A stretch of DNA of 64,000 nucleotides from Flavobacteriales bacterium UBA2306 (GCA_002345565.1 DDVS01000002.1:541605-605604); one strand, 5' to 3'. Positions 34,957 through 44,895 are shown, numbered from the stretch's first letter. The notes: generated by a model from the letters alone, not told the origin. Numbers and translations: made by a program.

Positions 34957-37900
34957 ATGAAGAAAATTTATTCTTTAGTTTTAGTCTTAATTTTCATAAG
35001 TTTCACCGCTCAGAAAAAAAAACAAGATTATTCTTTTTACGAAAACAAAGGTCAAATTGTTGACCAGAAAGGAAATCCAAACTCTGATGTAAAATACCTT
35101 CTCAATTCCGCTGGTCTAAATGTTCAGATTAGAGAAAATGGTTTTTCTTATGATGTTTATGAAGTAGAGAGAAAAGCCCAAGAAAGAAAAGCCAACAATG
35201 AAAGCTTAAAAAAGCCTTTGAATAGGAGATTTGTAAAAAGCGATTCTAAATTCAAATACCATAGAGTTGATATTGATTTTTTAGATTCAAAATCTACTCC
35301 TGAAATCGTTGCTGAAGAAAAGTCTAAAGATTACGAAAATTTCTACAATCTTCCTCATAAGAAAGAAGGTGTAAGTTTTGTCCATCGTTATAAAAAAATT
35401 ATTTATAAAAATCTTTACAACAAAATCGATTTAGTTTTTTTTAAACCTGCAGATTCTACAAAACCTGTCGAATATAATTTTCTTGTACATCCAGGTGGAA
35501 GAATCTCTGATATCAAAATGAAATTCAACGGTGCAAAAACCAAACTGAAAGGCGGTAAGTTGTCTATGAAGTTGAGATTTGGAGAAATGCAGGAAAATAT
35601 TCCTAATTCTTGGATTGAGAATGATAGTAAGCAAAATATTACGGTTAATTTTAAAGATCTTGGAAACCACACTTTTGGTTTTGAATCTGATATTAATACT
35701 TCTGATAAAACAATTGTAATTGATCCTACTCCTACAAGAATCTGGGGAAGTTATTTTGGTGGTTCTGGAGATGATTATTGTTATATCAAACCGGATCGTA
35801 ATAACAATATTTTCTTATATGGATCTTCATCAAGTAAAAATAATATTGCAACAAATGGATCATATCAAAGTGTTTCAATGGGTACGTGGGATGCTTTTGT
35901 AAACAAAATAACTAAAGATGGTCAAAAATTGTGGGGTACATACTATGGAGATAAATATTTTGATGATGCTGGTGGAGTTGATTTTGATAATATTGATAAT
36001 GTATATGTCGGTATTACGATGCAGACGCCAAACCCTTCATATCCAGGAAATTATTACTATTACTCTCCAAAAATTGTTTTATTAAAACTTAAAGCAAACG
36101 GAACTTTTGAATATCAAACAATTATTGGAAAAGATTTACCCAAATATGTTTTTTTAGGTTATTGGAGTGAAGACAATCTTATATATGATCTGGTATTCAA
36201 AAATAATAATGTTTTTATTATTGGTGATACTGAATTACCGGATTTAGGAACAGCTGGTGCTTTTCAAGAAACAAGTAATTTCAGGACAGGATATGTTTGC
36301 CAATTTAATAGTAACAATGGGGATCTAAATTGGTTTACTTATGCAAGCGCCATTAGCGGAGGGACTACATTAAATTCTATTTTCAATGCGGAGAATAATG
36401 GTGTAGAAATAATAGGCACAACAGGGGCAAAGGATTTTCCAATGATAAATGCTTTTCAATCTGTAAATTTAGGAGAAGGTTCGGGAGGAAACAATGGCAT
36501 ATATTTAAATTTTGCAACAAATGGTTCTCTCTTGAAATCTAGTTATGTAGGAGGAAAAAATTCTTATTATTTTGAAACAGCAAAACGAATAGGAAGTGAT
36601 TTATTCTTTGGCGCGAGAGAATATTCCCGAAATGCGTTCAGCTATTTTAGAGTTGATACTAATTCTAACACCGTCAAAACTTCCAAAGAAATTTTTACTC
36701 ATACAAATCTGGGTAACACCTATATAGACTCAATTGGGAATATATTTATTTCTGGTCTTGCTTGCCCAAATGATGGTGGGCTTACAACTATTACAACACC
36801 TGATGCCTATCAACCTATTTTAGGACAATACTGTCAAGCTTATTTTTTAAAATATGATTCTAATTTCAATAAAATTTGGGGTACATTTTATGGAGGAAAC
36901 GGAGGTTCACAATTAGGGATGATTATTAAAGATTACAATGATGATTTATACTTATATGGTTTATCAACTGGTTCTAATTCAGGTATTTCAACTCCTGGCA
37001 CTTTTCAACAGACAGGTTATCCTACTACTGATGATTACTTTATCGCTAAATTCAAAGACTGTTCATCTTTTGCCCAACTATCTTCGAACTCTCCTATTTG
37101 TGTGGGCAAATCAATTCAACTGGGGGCTAATGGAGGTGCAAGCTATCTTTGGACGGGACCTAATGGCTTTAATTCAACACTTCAAAACCCTATAATACCC
37201 AATGCAACTCCAGCAGATGCCGGAACTTATACTTGTGCAGTAACGGGAACTGGTGGTTGTGATACTACAGCTACAATCAATATCGTTATTGGAGATACTA
37301 TTAAACCAATCCCAGACAATCCAAATCTTTCAAAAATAACCGGAGATTGTAATACCGTAATTTCCACAATCCCAACTGCAACAGATAATTGTAAAGGTAA
37401 AATCACTGCATCCACTTCTGATCCTTTATCATATTCGCTTCCCGGTAATTATACTATCACTTGGAAATATGATGACGGAAACGGCAATGTAGAAACGCAA
37501 ACTCAACAAGTTGAAATATCATCACAGCCTTTGCCTGTTGCAAATCCAAATCAAACTTTCTGCAAAATCAACCAACCCAAAATATCTGACATTGTAGTCA
37601 CTGCTACCAATCCAAAATGGTATGATGCAAGTGGAGCTATTATAACTAATCTTTCTGCTCTGTTAACTGACAATACAAAATATTATGTCACTCAAAACGC
37701 CAGCGGATGCGAAAGTGCCAAGAAAGAGATTCTCGTAATGCTTTCAGATCCTAATCCGCCAACAGGGAATGCCATTCAGGATTTCTGTTCCGCTGCTAAC
37801 CCTACACTTAAAAATATGACCGTTACAGGCTCTAATATCAAATGGTATAACAATCTTGGAATACAAATTCCAGACAGTACACCTCTCCAAAACGGTGTCA

Positions 37901-38913
37901 CCTATTTTGCGTCGCAAATAGTAAACGGTTGCGAGAGCACAAATAAATTAGCCATCAAAGCCAATGTGGTAACCAATTATTTGTCTGCAAACGACTTCAC
38001 AGATGCTTTCTGTAACGATACCACAAACAACTTCAAAACTATTACTATAGAGGATTATAAAAAAGATTTAATCACAAATCCGCAAAATTATACCTTTGAA
38101 TTCAGGAATGCTTCCGGACAGTTAATTTCCGGGAAAACCAATTTAAATGTAGGTTCTAATAATTATGATGTCAAAATCATCTCGGCACTTGGATGTTATC
38201 AATTCGTGAAGCTCAGTCTTACACTATATCCTAAACCAATAGTCAATCTTCCAAAAGAATTAGAATTTTGCGATAGCCAGGGTGTAAATATTGATGCCGG
38301 TTTTGATCCTAATTTTACCTACCAGTGGAATTCTGGCGAAACCAACTCCAGCATTATTGCTAATCAGGAAAAAACTTATTCCGTTACGGTTACCAACCAG
38401 TTTGGATGTCAAAACTCCGCGAGTGTTATAGTTAAAAAAGCTAAATTAGCCAGCATTCAAAACCTGTTAATAACCAATAATAACATTACGGTGGTAATGT
38501 CTGCTGCGGGTGACTATCTTTATTCTTTGGATAACATAGCCTGGCAGACGTCTAATCAATTCCTGAATCTGGAAAATGGAAACCACACCGTGTATGTTAA
38601 AACATCTCTTAATTGCGCTCTAGGGTCAAAGTCTTTTAGCATATTCTCGCTAAGCAATATATTTTCTCCGAATAATGACGGAGTTAACGACAGCTGGAAA
38701 ATCTCCGGCATAGAAAATTATCCCAATTCCGAAATCCGTATTGTAGATAAAAACGGAAAACTGGTTCTGGATACCATTACCAAAGGAGAAGTTTTTGAAT
38801 GGAACGGAAGTCTTAATGGACATAAACTCCCTAGCGACAGCTATTGGTATCAGATTAGAATTTCTGATGGCAGGATTCTCGAAGGTTATGTAGTCATCAA
38901 GAATAGGAATTAA
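34957..38913 (+). CDS. Giant T9SS type B exported cell-surface protein with beta-propeller-like repeats
   Basis: From the ATG at 34957 the protein is about 1318 residues. It has a signal peptide (KKIYSLVLVLIFISFTAQ), a conserved N-terminal domain found in flavobacterial surface proteins (YENKGQIVDQKGNPN, about 25-260) and a central region of repeats such as WGSYFGGSGDD, LWGTYYGD and WGTFYGG resembling SBBP beta-propeller blades (about 260-690). Ig/PKD-like modules follow (SPICVGKSIQLGANGGASYLW and later), then a type B T9SS domain (FSPNNDGVNDSW ... YWYQIRISDGRILEGYVVIKN). Such proteins act in adhesion or gliding; the exact role is unknown. A GTG start 18 bp upstream is less likely. Confidence 0.85.
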   Translation: MKKIYSLVLVLIFISFTAQKKKQDYSFYENKGQIVDQKGNPNSDVKYLLNSAGLNVQIRENGFSYDVYEVERKAQERKANNESLKKPLNRRFVKSDSKFKYHRVDIDFLDSKSTPEIVAEEKSKDYENFYNLPHKKEGVSFVHRYKKIIYKNLYNKIDLVFFKPADSTKPVEYNFLVHPGGRISDIKMKFNGAKTKLKGGKLSMKLRFGEMQENIPNSWIENDSKQNITVNFKDLGNHTFGFESDINTSDKTIVIDPTPTRIWGSYFGGSGDDYCYIKPDRNNNIFLYGSSSSKNNIATNGSYQSVSMGTWDAFVNKITKDGQKLWGTYYGDKYFDDAGGVDFDNIDNVYVGITMQTPNPSYPGNYYYYSPKIVLLKLKANGTFEYQTIIGKDLPKYVFLGYWSEDNLIYDLVFKNNNVFIIGDTELPDLGTAGAFQETSNFRTGYVCQFNSNNGDLNWFTYASAISGGTTLNSIFNAENNGVEIIGTTGAKDFPMINAFQSVNLGEGSGGNNGIYLNFATNGSLLKSSYVGGKNSYYFETAKRIGSDLFFGAREYSRNAFSYFRVDTNSNTVKTSKEIFTHTNLGNTYIDSIGNIFISGLACPNDGGLTTITTPDAYQPILGQYCQAYFLKYDSNFNKIWGTFYGGNGGSQLGMIIKDYNDDLYLYGLSTGSNSGISTPGTFQQTGYPTTDDYFIAKFKDCSSFAQLSSNSPICVGKSIQLGANGGASYLWTGPNGFNSTLQNPIIPNATPADAGTYTCAVTGTGGCDTTATINIVIGDTIKPIPDNPNLSKITGDCNTVISTIPTATDNCKGKITASTSDPLSYSLPGNYTITWKYDDGNGNVETQTQQVEISSQPLPVANPNQTFCKINQPKISDIVVTATNPKWYDASGAIITNLSALLTDNTKYYVTQNASGCESAKKEILVMLSDPNPPTGNAIQDFCSAANPTLKNMTVTGSNIKWYNNLGIQIPDSTPLQNGVTYFASQIVNGCESTNKLAIKANVVTNYLSANDFTDAFCNDTTNNFKTITIEDYKKDLITNPQNYTFEFRNASGQLISGKTNLNVGSNNYDVKIISALGCYQFVKLSLTLYPKPIVNLPKELEFCDSQGVNIDAGFDPNFTYQWNSGETNSSIIANQEKTYSVTVTNQFGCQNSASVIVKKAKLASIQNLLITNNNITVVMSAAGDYLYSLDNIAWQTSNQFLNLENGNHTVYVKTSLNCALGSKSFSIFSLSNIFSPNNDGVNDSWKISGIENYPNSEIRIVDKNGKLVLDTITKGEVFEWNGSLNGHKLPSDSYWYQIRISDGRILEGYVVIKNRN

Positions 38914-38918
38914 ATCCA

Positions 38919-38959
38919 CAAAAAAGAAGAACTCAATATCTTGGTTCTTCTTTTTTTTT
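38919..38959. terminator. Bidirectional terminator
   Basis: AAAAAAGAAGAAC and GTTCTTCTTTTTTT form a strong stem with an 11-nt loop, placed between two convergent genes. Confidence 0.85.
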
Positions 38960-38983
38960 GTTCTTGTCGTTTATGAGTAAAAA

Positions 38984-40435
38984 TTATTGGTAACGCTGGT
39001 GTTCTTTGGGCTTAGAAAACCGGTTTATTATAGGCTTGAAAAACGCTCTGTACTTCTCTATATCAAACAACTGGGAGTCCGTTAATGCTTTGTAGGTTAA
39101 CCATACGCTGAAGGGGAACAACACAATATTCGGGATCCACGCAGCCAGATAAGGGTTTAGCTTCCCTTTCCAGGATAGATTTTCTACCGAAAGATTCATA
39201 ATATAGAAAATGATGAAGATCACTATCGCAATAATAACCGGAAGTCCCATACCTCCCTTTCTGATGATGGAGCCCAGACTCGCGCCTATTAAAAAGAAAA
39301 TAATACACGTAAAGGAATAAGAAACAATCCTCTGCTGGTACATCACAATCTTGTTATGCAGCTTCACCGTGTCCACAATAGCGCTTTCGGTAGCGATGAC
39401 ATTGCTCTTCAGACCCTCGATTTTATTGTACGCATTCCATAGAACATCCAGTTTCTTCGTAGTTTTTACGGTATCTATTTTAAAAGGTTCTGTTATCTTC
39501 TCTCTAGATTTGGTTTTGTCAATATACTGCACCATATTATTGGTTTGTGAGATCACAGACGACGTAACATTCGTTAGCGTAGAGGCATTTTCTTTTCTGT
39601 TTTTCTCCAAAGTCTTATTAACCTCCGCATAGGTCTGGAAACGATAATCATCCGTAATTTTTTCCTTCTCAATGGCATTGTTAATCAATTCGCTGATGTC
39701 AAAATGATATACCAATGTATCAAATTTTACCGACTGGTTGGGTTGTTTTTTCCTTTCTTCATAAGGCTTGTTCGTAATATTATCTTCATAAACATAGCCG
39801 TTGTAGAGAATGAGTTTAAGATAGTTTCTGTCCACTGCCGGCGCAAATTTCCCATTCTTGGCAATAATCGTTTGCTGGTCATCATACGGGCTGGCATTCT
39901 TATGCAGAAATACACCTTCCAGCTTTTGATTATTACCACCATAAATCTTATCAAACTTGACGGAATAACCGGAAATCTGATCTATAAAAACCCCGGGCGT
40001 AAAGTTAATCGCAGGTTTTGAAGAGATGATATTAAACATCATGTTCTTCGCCTTGCGCTGGAAATCCGGGATAATATTATTCGAGAAGAAAAATAAGGCT
40101 ATGGACAGAAAAGAAACCGTTACAAACAAAGGCATCATAACGCGTACCAGAGAAATCCCCGCTGCCTTCATCGCGGCCAGTTCATAACGCTCTCCAAAAT
40201 CCCCAAATGTCATAATGGAAGACAGCAAAATCGTTAGCGGCAATACCATACTCACCACACTGATGCCCAGGTAAAACAAAAACTTCGTGATTTCCCAATA
40301 CGTTAAACCTTTTCCAGTAAGCTGAGACATCTGCGTCCAGATAATGTTCACAATGAAAATGAAGAACAGCACACTGAAGATAAACAGAAACGGACCAAAG
40401 AAAGTCTTGATGATATACTTGTCTAATTTTTTCAA
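38984..40435 (-). CDS. LptF/LptG-family (YjgP/YjgQ) permease
   Basis: The 483-residue inner-membrane protein is the permease part of the LptBFG machine that extracts lipopolysaccharide for transport to the outer membrane. It begins MKKLDKYIIKTFFGPFLFIF, as usual for the family. Three membrane helices precede a periplasmic jellyroll region (about 130-370, with FTPGVFIDQISGYSVKFDKI), and three helices follow (SFTCIIFFLIGASLGSIIRKGGMGLPVIIAIVIF, in pieces). Whether it is the F or G subunit cannot be said. The periplasmic insert is longer than in E. coli. Confidence 0.9.
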   Translation of the reverse strand: MKKLDKYIIKTFFGPFLFIFSVLFFIFIVNIIWTQMSQLTGKGLTYWEITKFLFYLGISVVSMVLPLTILLSSIMTFGDFGERYELAAMKAAGISLVRVMMPLFVTVSFLSIALFFFSNNIIPDFQRKAKNMMFNIISSKPAINFTPGVFIDQISGYSVKFDKIYGGNNQKLEGVFLHKNASPYDDQQTIIAKNGKFAPAVDRNYLKLILYNGYVYEDNITNKPYEERKKQPNQSVKFDTLVYHFDISELINNAIEKEKITDDYRFQTYAEVNKTLEKNRKENASTLTNVTSSVISQTNNMVQYIDKTKSREKITEPFKIDTVKTTKKLDVLWNAYNKIEGLKSNVIATESAIVDTVKLHNKIVMYQQRIVSYSFTCIIFFLIGASLGSIIRKGGMGLPVIIAIVIFIIFYIMNLSVENLSWKGKLNPYLAAWIPNIVLFPFSVWLTYKALTDSQLFDIEKYRAFFKPIINRFSKPKEHQRYQ

Positions 40436-40514
40436 GTCGGCAATTTAAACGTCAAAAATACTGCAAAAAAAACAATACTGAAATCTTATCTCTCATTTTG
40501 ACAAACTTTAAGCA

Positions 40515-40557
40515 TAAAAATTCCGCAAAATTTCTATTGCGGATTTAATTTTTTCAG
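40515..40557. terminator. Hairpin between LPS permease and aldehyde dehydrogenase genes
   Basis: AAATTCCGCAA and TTGCGGATTT pair with a short loop, and T runs occur on both sides. On the minus strand it lies about 50 bp past the dehydrogenase stop. Confidence 0.65.
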
Positions 40558-40603
40558 TCATCAGCACGCTGTCTTCTCTGGGTTGATGATCTCTTAGCCT
40601 GCT

Positions 40604-42223
40604 CTAGAATATATAGTCTGTACTCAGGAAGTTAGAATCATGATCTCTCACAATAGTATTCAGCAATTCTTTATTAGCGTCCGTTACTTTTGCCGCAACC
40701 AAGGATCTTATAGAGAAAGAACGCAATGCATCAAACACAGACAAAGTTCCCTCTGCACTGTCTTTTCTGCCGGTAAATGGAAAAACATCTGGCCCTCTCT
40801 GTGCCTGGCAATTGATGTTGACACGGCTCACCAGGTTCACAAAAGCATCGATTAGTTTAGAAACTTCCATAGCATCTTCACTAAAAATGCTGACCTGCAT
40901 GCCATGATTCGCGTTAACTTGATAATCAATAGGCTCGTCAATAGTCTCAAACGGAACTACAGGGATGATGGGACCAAATTGCTCCTCATGATACAGCTTC
41001 ATCTCATTATTAACAGGATATACCACAGCCGGAAAAAAGAACGAAGCCTGGTTATAACCGCCGTTTTCATTCAGAATCTGGGCGCCTTTAGACAAAGCAT
41101 CTTCCAGGCATTCCGCAAGATAGGCTGGTTTATTGAATTCTGGCAATGGTGTAATTTTAACATCCTTTTCCCACGGCAGTCCGCCTTTGAGTGCAGCAAC
41201 AGCCTCCGATAATTTTCTGGTAAATTCCCCGGCAACATCTTTCTGAACAAAGATTAGTTTAAGAGCCGTACAGCGTTGACCGTTAAAAGAGAGCGCCCCC
41301 AGGATACATTCATTTACGGCAACGTCCAAGTTGGCGTTTTTGGTTACAATTGCAGCATTTTTAGCATCCAGACTCAGGATAGCGCGCAATCTGTTCACTT
41401 TCGGGTGTAGCTTTTTAAGTCCGTTGGCTACTTTACTAGAACCTATAAAGGCCAGAACATTCACCTTGCCACTTTCCATAATAGGCGTAATAATTTCTGA
41501 GCCTTTCCCATACAAGGTGTTCACCGTTCCTTTCGGGAAGGCTTCTTTGAAAGAATTCAACAGAGGGTAGTGCGCTAGAACACCGTGTTTTGGCAATTTG
41601 AACAAAATCGTATTCCCCATAATCAATGCAGGGATTAAAGTGGTGAAGATTTCATTCAACGGGTAATTGAACGGCCCCATACTGAGCACCACACCCAGAG
41701 GCGCTCTTCGGATTTGGGCGATGGTGCCTTCTGCCTGTTGGAAGCGGGAAGATTCCCTATCCAGATCTTTTAGCGCATCAATAGTCTGGTTGATGTAATC
41801 TACCGTTCTGTCAAATTCTTTAGTAGCATCTGGCAATGTTTTACCAATTTCCCACATCAAAAGTTTGATCACCAAATCTCGCTGCTGTATCATAAGATAA
41901 ACAAATTTTTGCATGCATTTGATTCTGTCTTCCACGGGCATGGTTGGCCATTCGCCAAGACCATTATCATAGGCTTTTACACATGCATCCAGAACATCCA
42001 GGGCTTCCTGCGGTCCAATATTAGGGATGCTGCCCAGAAGTTTCCTTTCTAATCCGTTTTGTGTAGGGATGCAGATAGGGGAGTAGATTTCCGTTACGTC
42101 TCCGCTCCAAGAAACCAATTCGCCATTAAGCAAATACTCTCTCTGGTGCAGGACGGGAACCTGATACTCTTCCGGAATTTCTTTTTGAAATAGATGATCA
42201 AATGTAGTCTGTGCTGGGTTCAT
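40604..42223 (-). CDS. NADP-dependent glyceraldehyde-3-phosphate dehydrogenase-like aldehyde dehydrogenase (GapN-type)
   Basis: The 539-residue ALDH-fold enzyme resembles non-phosphorylating GAPDH, which oxidises glyceraldehyde-3-phosphate to 3-phosphoglycerate with NADPH formation. It has the coenzyme-binding segment PLGVVLSMGPFNYPLNE, FIGSSKVANGLKK, the catalytic Cys in LSFNGQRCTALKL and the C-terminal PFTGRKDS. At the usual general-base motif (E-L-G-G-K) it reads LSLDAKNAAIV, so the catalytic Glu aligns with Ser. GapN assignment rests on overall resemblance; another aldehyde substrate is possible. Confidence 0.75.
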   Translation of the reverse strand: MNPAQTTFDHLFQKEIPEEYQVPVLHQREYLLNGELVSWSGDVTEIYSPICIPTQNGLERKLLGSIPNIGPQEALDVLDACVKAYDNGLGEWPTMPVEDRIKCMQKFVYLMIQQRDLVIKLLMWEIGKTLPDATKEFDRTVDYINQTIDALKDLDRESSRFQQAEGTIAQIRRAPLGVVLSMGPFNYPLNEIFTTLIPALIMGNTILFKLPKHGVLAHYPLLNSFKEAFPKGTVNTLYGKGSEIITPIMESGKVNVLAFIGSSKVANGLKKLHPKVNRLRAILSLDAKNAAIVTKNANLDVAVNECILGALSFNGQRCTALKLIFVQKDVAGEFTRKLSEAVAALKGGLPWEKDVKITPLPEFNKPAYLAECLEDALSKGAQILNENGGYNQASFFFPAVVYPVNNEMKLYHEEQFGPIIPVVPFETIDEPIDYQVNANHGMQVSIFSEDAMEVSKLIDAFVNLVSRVNINCQAQRGPDVFPFTGRKDSAEGTLSVFDALRSFSIRSLVAAKVTDANKELLNTIVRDHDSNFLSTDYIF

Positions 42224-42316
42224 AGTTGTATGTAATTTGGTAGTTTAGAAATATAAATTTAGAGTTTAAAATTGATTTCTCGGCTATAAAAATCATTAAT
42301 TTATGCTATCAGAACA

Positions 42317-42344
42317 TAAAAAAACTCAACTAAAATGCTGAGTT
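42317..42344 (-). terminator. Terminator after DoxX-like gene
   Basis: On the minus strand AACTCA and TGAGTT form a stem around a 10-nt loop and are followed by seven T residues. Confidence 0.7.
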
Positions 42345-42364
42345 CATCCTGACTTAAAATTCTT

Positions 42365-42766
42365 TTAATCGGTAGATTTAATGGCCCAAAGCAATAGCAG
42401 CGGCTGCATAAACAACCGGCCCAGTCTTTTGCTGTCCGTATTAAGCCCAAAGCTGTCTTTGCGGTTTTTATACTGTGCGATATTCCCCGGGAACACGGCG
42501 GTAAACAGCCCTGCGGCCAATTTCCCTACCACAGATTCATACTTTTTGGGTGCCGCAATAATGGCCATCCCCATTGCGATTTCCACAATTCCGGAGAACA
42601 CAACGGTGTCGTCTTTCTCCAAAGTCACCCATTCTGGCACCTGCGCCTGGAATTCCTTTCTGGCAAATGTTAAATGGCCTATACCTGCGGAGATCAGCAT
42701 AGCGCCCAATCCGTATTTTGCTATTTTTTTGATGGTGTTTGATTTCATATTAAAGGATTTCCTCAT
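42365..42766 (-). CDS. DoxX-like small membrane protein
   Basis: The 133-residue membrane protein (127 if the second ATG at 42748 is the start) has about four hydrophobic helices: YGLGAMLISAGIGHLTF, VVFSGIVEIAMGMAIIAAP, KLAAGLFTAVFPGNIAQY and RLFMQPLLLLWAIKS. The GIGH and FPGNIAQY segments are typical of the DoxX/DoxD-like family, whose members are linked to redox or quinone metabolism but mostly uncharacterised. It lies 40 bp downstream of the PL10 lyase gene on the same strand. Confidence 0.75.
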   Translation of the reverse strand: MRKSFNMKSNTIKKIAKYGLGAMLISAGIGHLTFARKEFQAQVPEWVTLEKDDTVVFSGIVEIAMGMAIIAAPKKYESVVGKLAAGLFTAVFPGNIAQYKNRKDSFGLNTDSKRLGRLFMQPLLLLWAIKSTD

Positions 42767-42806
42767 ATAAAATCAATAATGATTCCAAATACGAATTCCT
42801 GTGGGA

Positions 42807-43820
42807 TTATTCAGCCAATTGGTTCTTTGCTAACCATTTAGGATAGTCTTTCTCAATGAGTTTTTTTGGGGAATCTACGAACCAGCTGTACCCGTTTCTA
42901 CGCTCTTCGGAGAGTTGGGTGTAGTCATATTTAATGCTGCCATCTCTGTCTCCGAAAATCGGTTTGTTGCTCTCAAGGTCATAGAATCTGGACCAGACTA
43001 CACTGTTTTGGTCCTGCATCAGGGTTCTTACTGCTTTGTTGTTCTGTTTCACAACTTCGTAGCTGTAGCCTTCTATTTTATTGGATTTGAACCATTGGAC
43101 GGCTGCGTTTACAGCCTTCTCAATGGCGGGCGTGGTGGGTTGCATCATCAGGAATTTGACGATACTCACAGATTCTGCACTGGCAAGTGAAGCGGGTTCA
43201 AAGGCTCTGGCTTTCTCCGGTTTCAAAGTTACTTCGTTGTATTGGTCTCCCCAGATGGTTAATTCTCCGTTTTGCAGATATTGGGTTTTCAGGATGCAAT
43301 CTATACCTTTTGCAACGGCGCTTTTAGAGGGTTCTTTCAGTTTTGAATCGACCACATTAAAACCGTTTCTGCCCTCTGCGACATTATGCAAAATGGCGAG
43401 TGCATTGATCATCGCATTATCGTTATACGTGATTTGTTTTCTATAGATAGCCGAGTTGGGGTAATACTGCGGATAGCCTCCGTTGGCGTATTGCATCTTC
43501 AGGAGGTAGGCAATCCCTTTTTCTGCGGATTTGAGATAAGCCGGGTTTTGGGTAGCGTTAAAAGCATTGATGAGAATGGTAATCTCCCTGGATGTAGCGT
43601 TGTTATCTATCGTTGCGTGGTCATCTCCCGAGGCTTTGATTTTTGTCAGTAGTTCTTTGGTAATTGGCAAGGTATAATCTACGGCCTTCGAGCCCAGTTG
43701 CTTTCCCCAACCGCCTATCGGAAGCTGATACAACAGCACTTTCTCTGCCAGCGTATCCTTTGTCTGCGCAAAAGAAGATAGACTTGCTAAAGTAAATATC
43801 AATAAAAGTTTTGATGTCAT
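42807..43820 (-). CDS. PL10-family pectate lyase
   Basis: The 337-residue secreted enzyme has a signal peptide (MTSKLLLIFTLASLSSFAQ) and a PL10 (alpha/alpha)-toroid lyase domain. PL10 features are YQLPIGGWGKQL, DNNATSREITILINAF, YLLKMQYANGGYPQYYP, ITYNDNAMINAL and WGDQYNEVTLKPEKARAFEPASL (Arg/Glu-rich substrate region). It would cleave polygalacturonate by beta-elimination, adding to the two PL1 lyases 20-35 kb away. No LacI-type operator precedes it and it follows an NAD(P)-binding gene by 12 bp, so it appears to be outside the LacI regulon. Confidence 0.87.
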   Translation of the reverse strand: MTSKLLLIFTLASLSSFAQTKDTLAEKVLLYQLPIGGWGKQLGSKAVDYTLPITKELLTKIKASGDDHATIDNNATSREITILINAFNATQNPAYLKSAEKGIAYLLKMQYANGGYPQYYPNSAIYRKQITYNDNAMINALAILHNVAEGRNGFNVVDSKLKEPSKSAVAKGIDCILKTQYLQNGELTIWGDQYNEVTLKPEKARAFEPASLASAESVSIVKFLMMQPTTPAIEKAVNAAVQWFKSNKIEGYSYEVVKQNNKAVRTLMQDQNSVVWSRFYDLESNKPIFGDRDGSIKYDYTQLSEERRNGYSWFVDSPKKLIEKDYPKWLAKNQLAE

Positions 43821-43832
43821 AAGTTTGGTTTT

Positions 43833-44594
43833 CTAAATAACGTGGAAATACCTCGGATCTGGATATTGAAACTCAAAATCCAGTTCCTCAATTAATTTTG
43901 CAGGAGAAATCGTTCTTCCTTTTGTAGTTCGTTCGCCAGAGTGGGGAAGTCCTTTTTGGGCATTGATGACCTCTTCTTTGTTCGGATGAATGGGTGCAAC
44001 GACATTGTAAACTTTGGATTGCGATTGATTGTTCAGCATTTTCTCTACAACAGAGCAGATATCGGCATAATGAATGTGGTTCACTAACTGATCCAGCTGA
44101 GAAATATTGTAATTCTTCAAAAGTCTCTGATCGCCCATCAGTCCGGCTAATCTCAGGATATTGGTTTGTGGAAATTTCTCTAAAATAAAGTTTTCACTTT
44201 CCACTTCATTGGCGGGCTGATCTTCTTCTTTAAAATCATGATCAATTTGAGGATAAACTCCCGTGGAGCTGGTTAAAAATAACTGCCCTTTGAAATCTCC
44301 TAAAAACTTCAGAAGATTTTGCTGCCTTTCTTTCATCGAAACCTGTATTCCTCTGATCCCGGAAAACGGAATGGTAACTATGATGGCATCAAGTTCAGAT
44401 GCAACTTCCCATTCCTTCATTTCAGGATTGATCTCATCCGGAAAACTCGCCAAAGTAACGTGGAAACCTTTAGAGTCTAAGTCTTCTATTTTTGATTCTG
44501 TGCTTGTGGTTGCGAAGATTCCATATCGGTCAAAGACTCTTTCTGCAATGTGTGTTCCCAGCCAGCCACAGCCGATGATGCCAAGGTTTTGCAT
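43833..44594 (-). CDS. NAD(P)-binding Rossmann-fold protein, YeeZ-like epimerase/dehydratase family
   Basis: The 253-residue cytoplasmic protein starts with a nucleotide-binding motif (LGIIGCGWLGTHIAERV). It continues with VTIPFSGIRG, LTSSTGVYP, LRLAGLMGD and YADICSVVEKML, the layout of the extended short-chain dehydrogenase-like YeeZ group. The substrate is unknown. Its start is separated from the toxin stop by one base, and the PL10 gene begins 12 bp after its stop. Confidence 0.75.
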   Translation of the reverse strand: MQNLGIIGCGWLGTHIAERVFDRYGIFATTSTESKIEDLDSKGFHVTLASFPDEINPEMKEWEVASELDAIIVTIPFSGIRGIQVSMKERQQNLLKFLGDFKGQLFLTSSTGVYPQIDHDFKEEDQPANEVESENFILEKFPQTNILRLAGLMGDQRLLKNYNISQLDQLVNHIHYADICSVVEKMLNNQSQSKVYNVVAPIHPNKEEVINAQKGLPHSGERTTKGRTISPAKLIEELDFEFQYPDPRYFHVI

Positions 44595-44595
44595 T

Positions 44596-44895
44596 TTAGC
44601 TTTTTAATGATTTTTCGTTACCGTTTGGATCTTTGAAGTTTTGGAGGATTTTGACGATTTTTAAAGTGTTGTTTTCTATGATATAGATAAGTGTATTGTG
44701 CTTCGTGATTAAAATTTTGTGATAAATTGTATCCTCGTATTTTTGAAAAACTACTTTTCCATCACAAATAATTTCTACAATTTCATCCAATTTTGTCAGA
44801 AAGTCGTCCAGAATTTTATCACTCCAATGTTCAAGAAGATATTCTTCTATATTTCTTAAATCGGAGAGTGATTCGTCAGAGAATTTTATTTTCAT
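44596..44895 (-). CDS. ParE/RelE-superfamily toxin
   Basis: The 99-residue protein is a type II toxin of the ParE/RelE fold: FSDESLSDLRNIEEYLLEHW near the start, then VFQKYEDTIYHKILITKHNTLIYIIENNTLKIVKIL (split: YHKILITKHNTLIYII and LKIVKIL). ParE members poison gyrase, RelE members cleave ribosome-bound mRNA; the sequence favours ParE but does not decide. It overlaps the upstream antitoxin gene by 20 bp. Confidence 0.8.
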   Translation of the reverse strand: MKIKFSDESLSDLRNIEEYLLEHWSDKILDDFLTKLDEIVEIICDGKVVFQKYEDTIYHKILITKHNTLIYIIENNTLKIVKILQNFKDPNGNEKSLKS

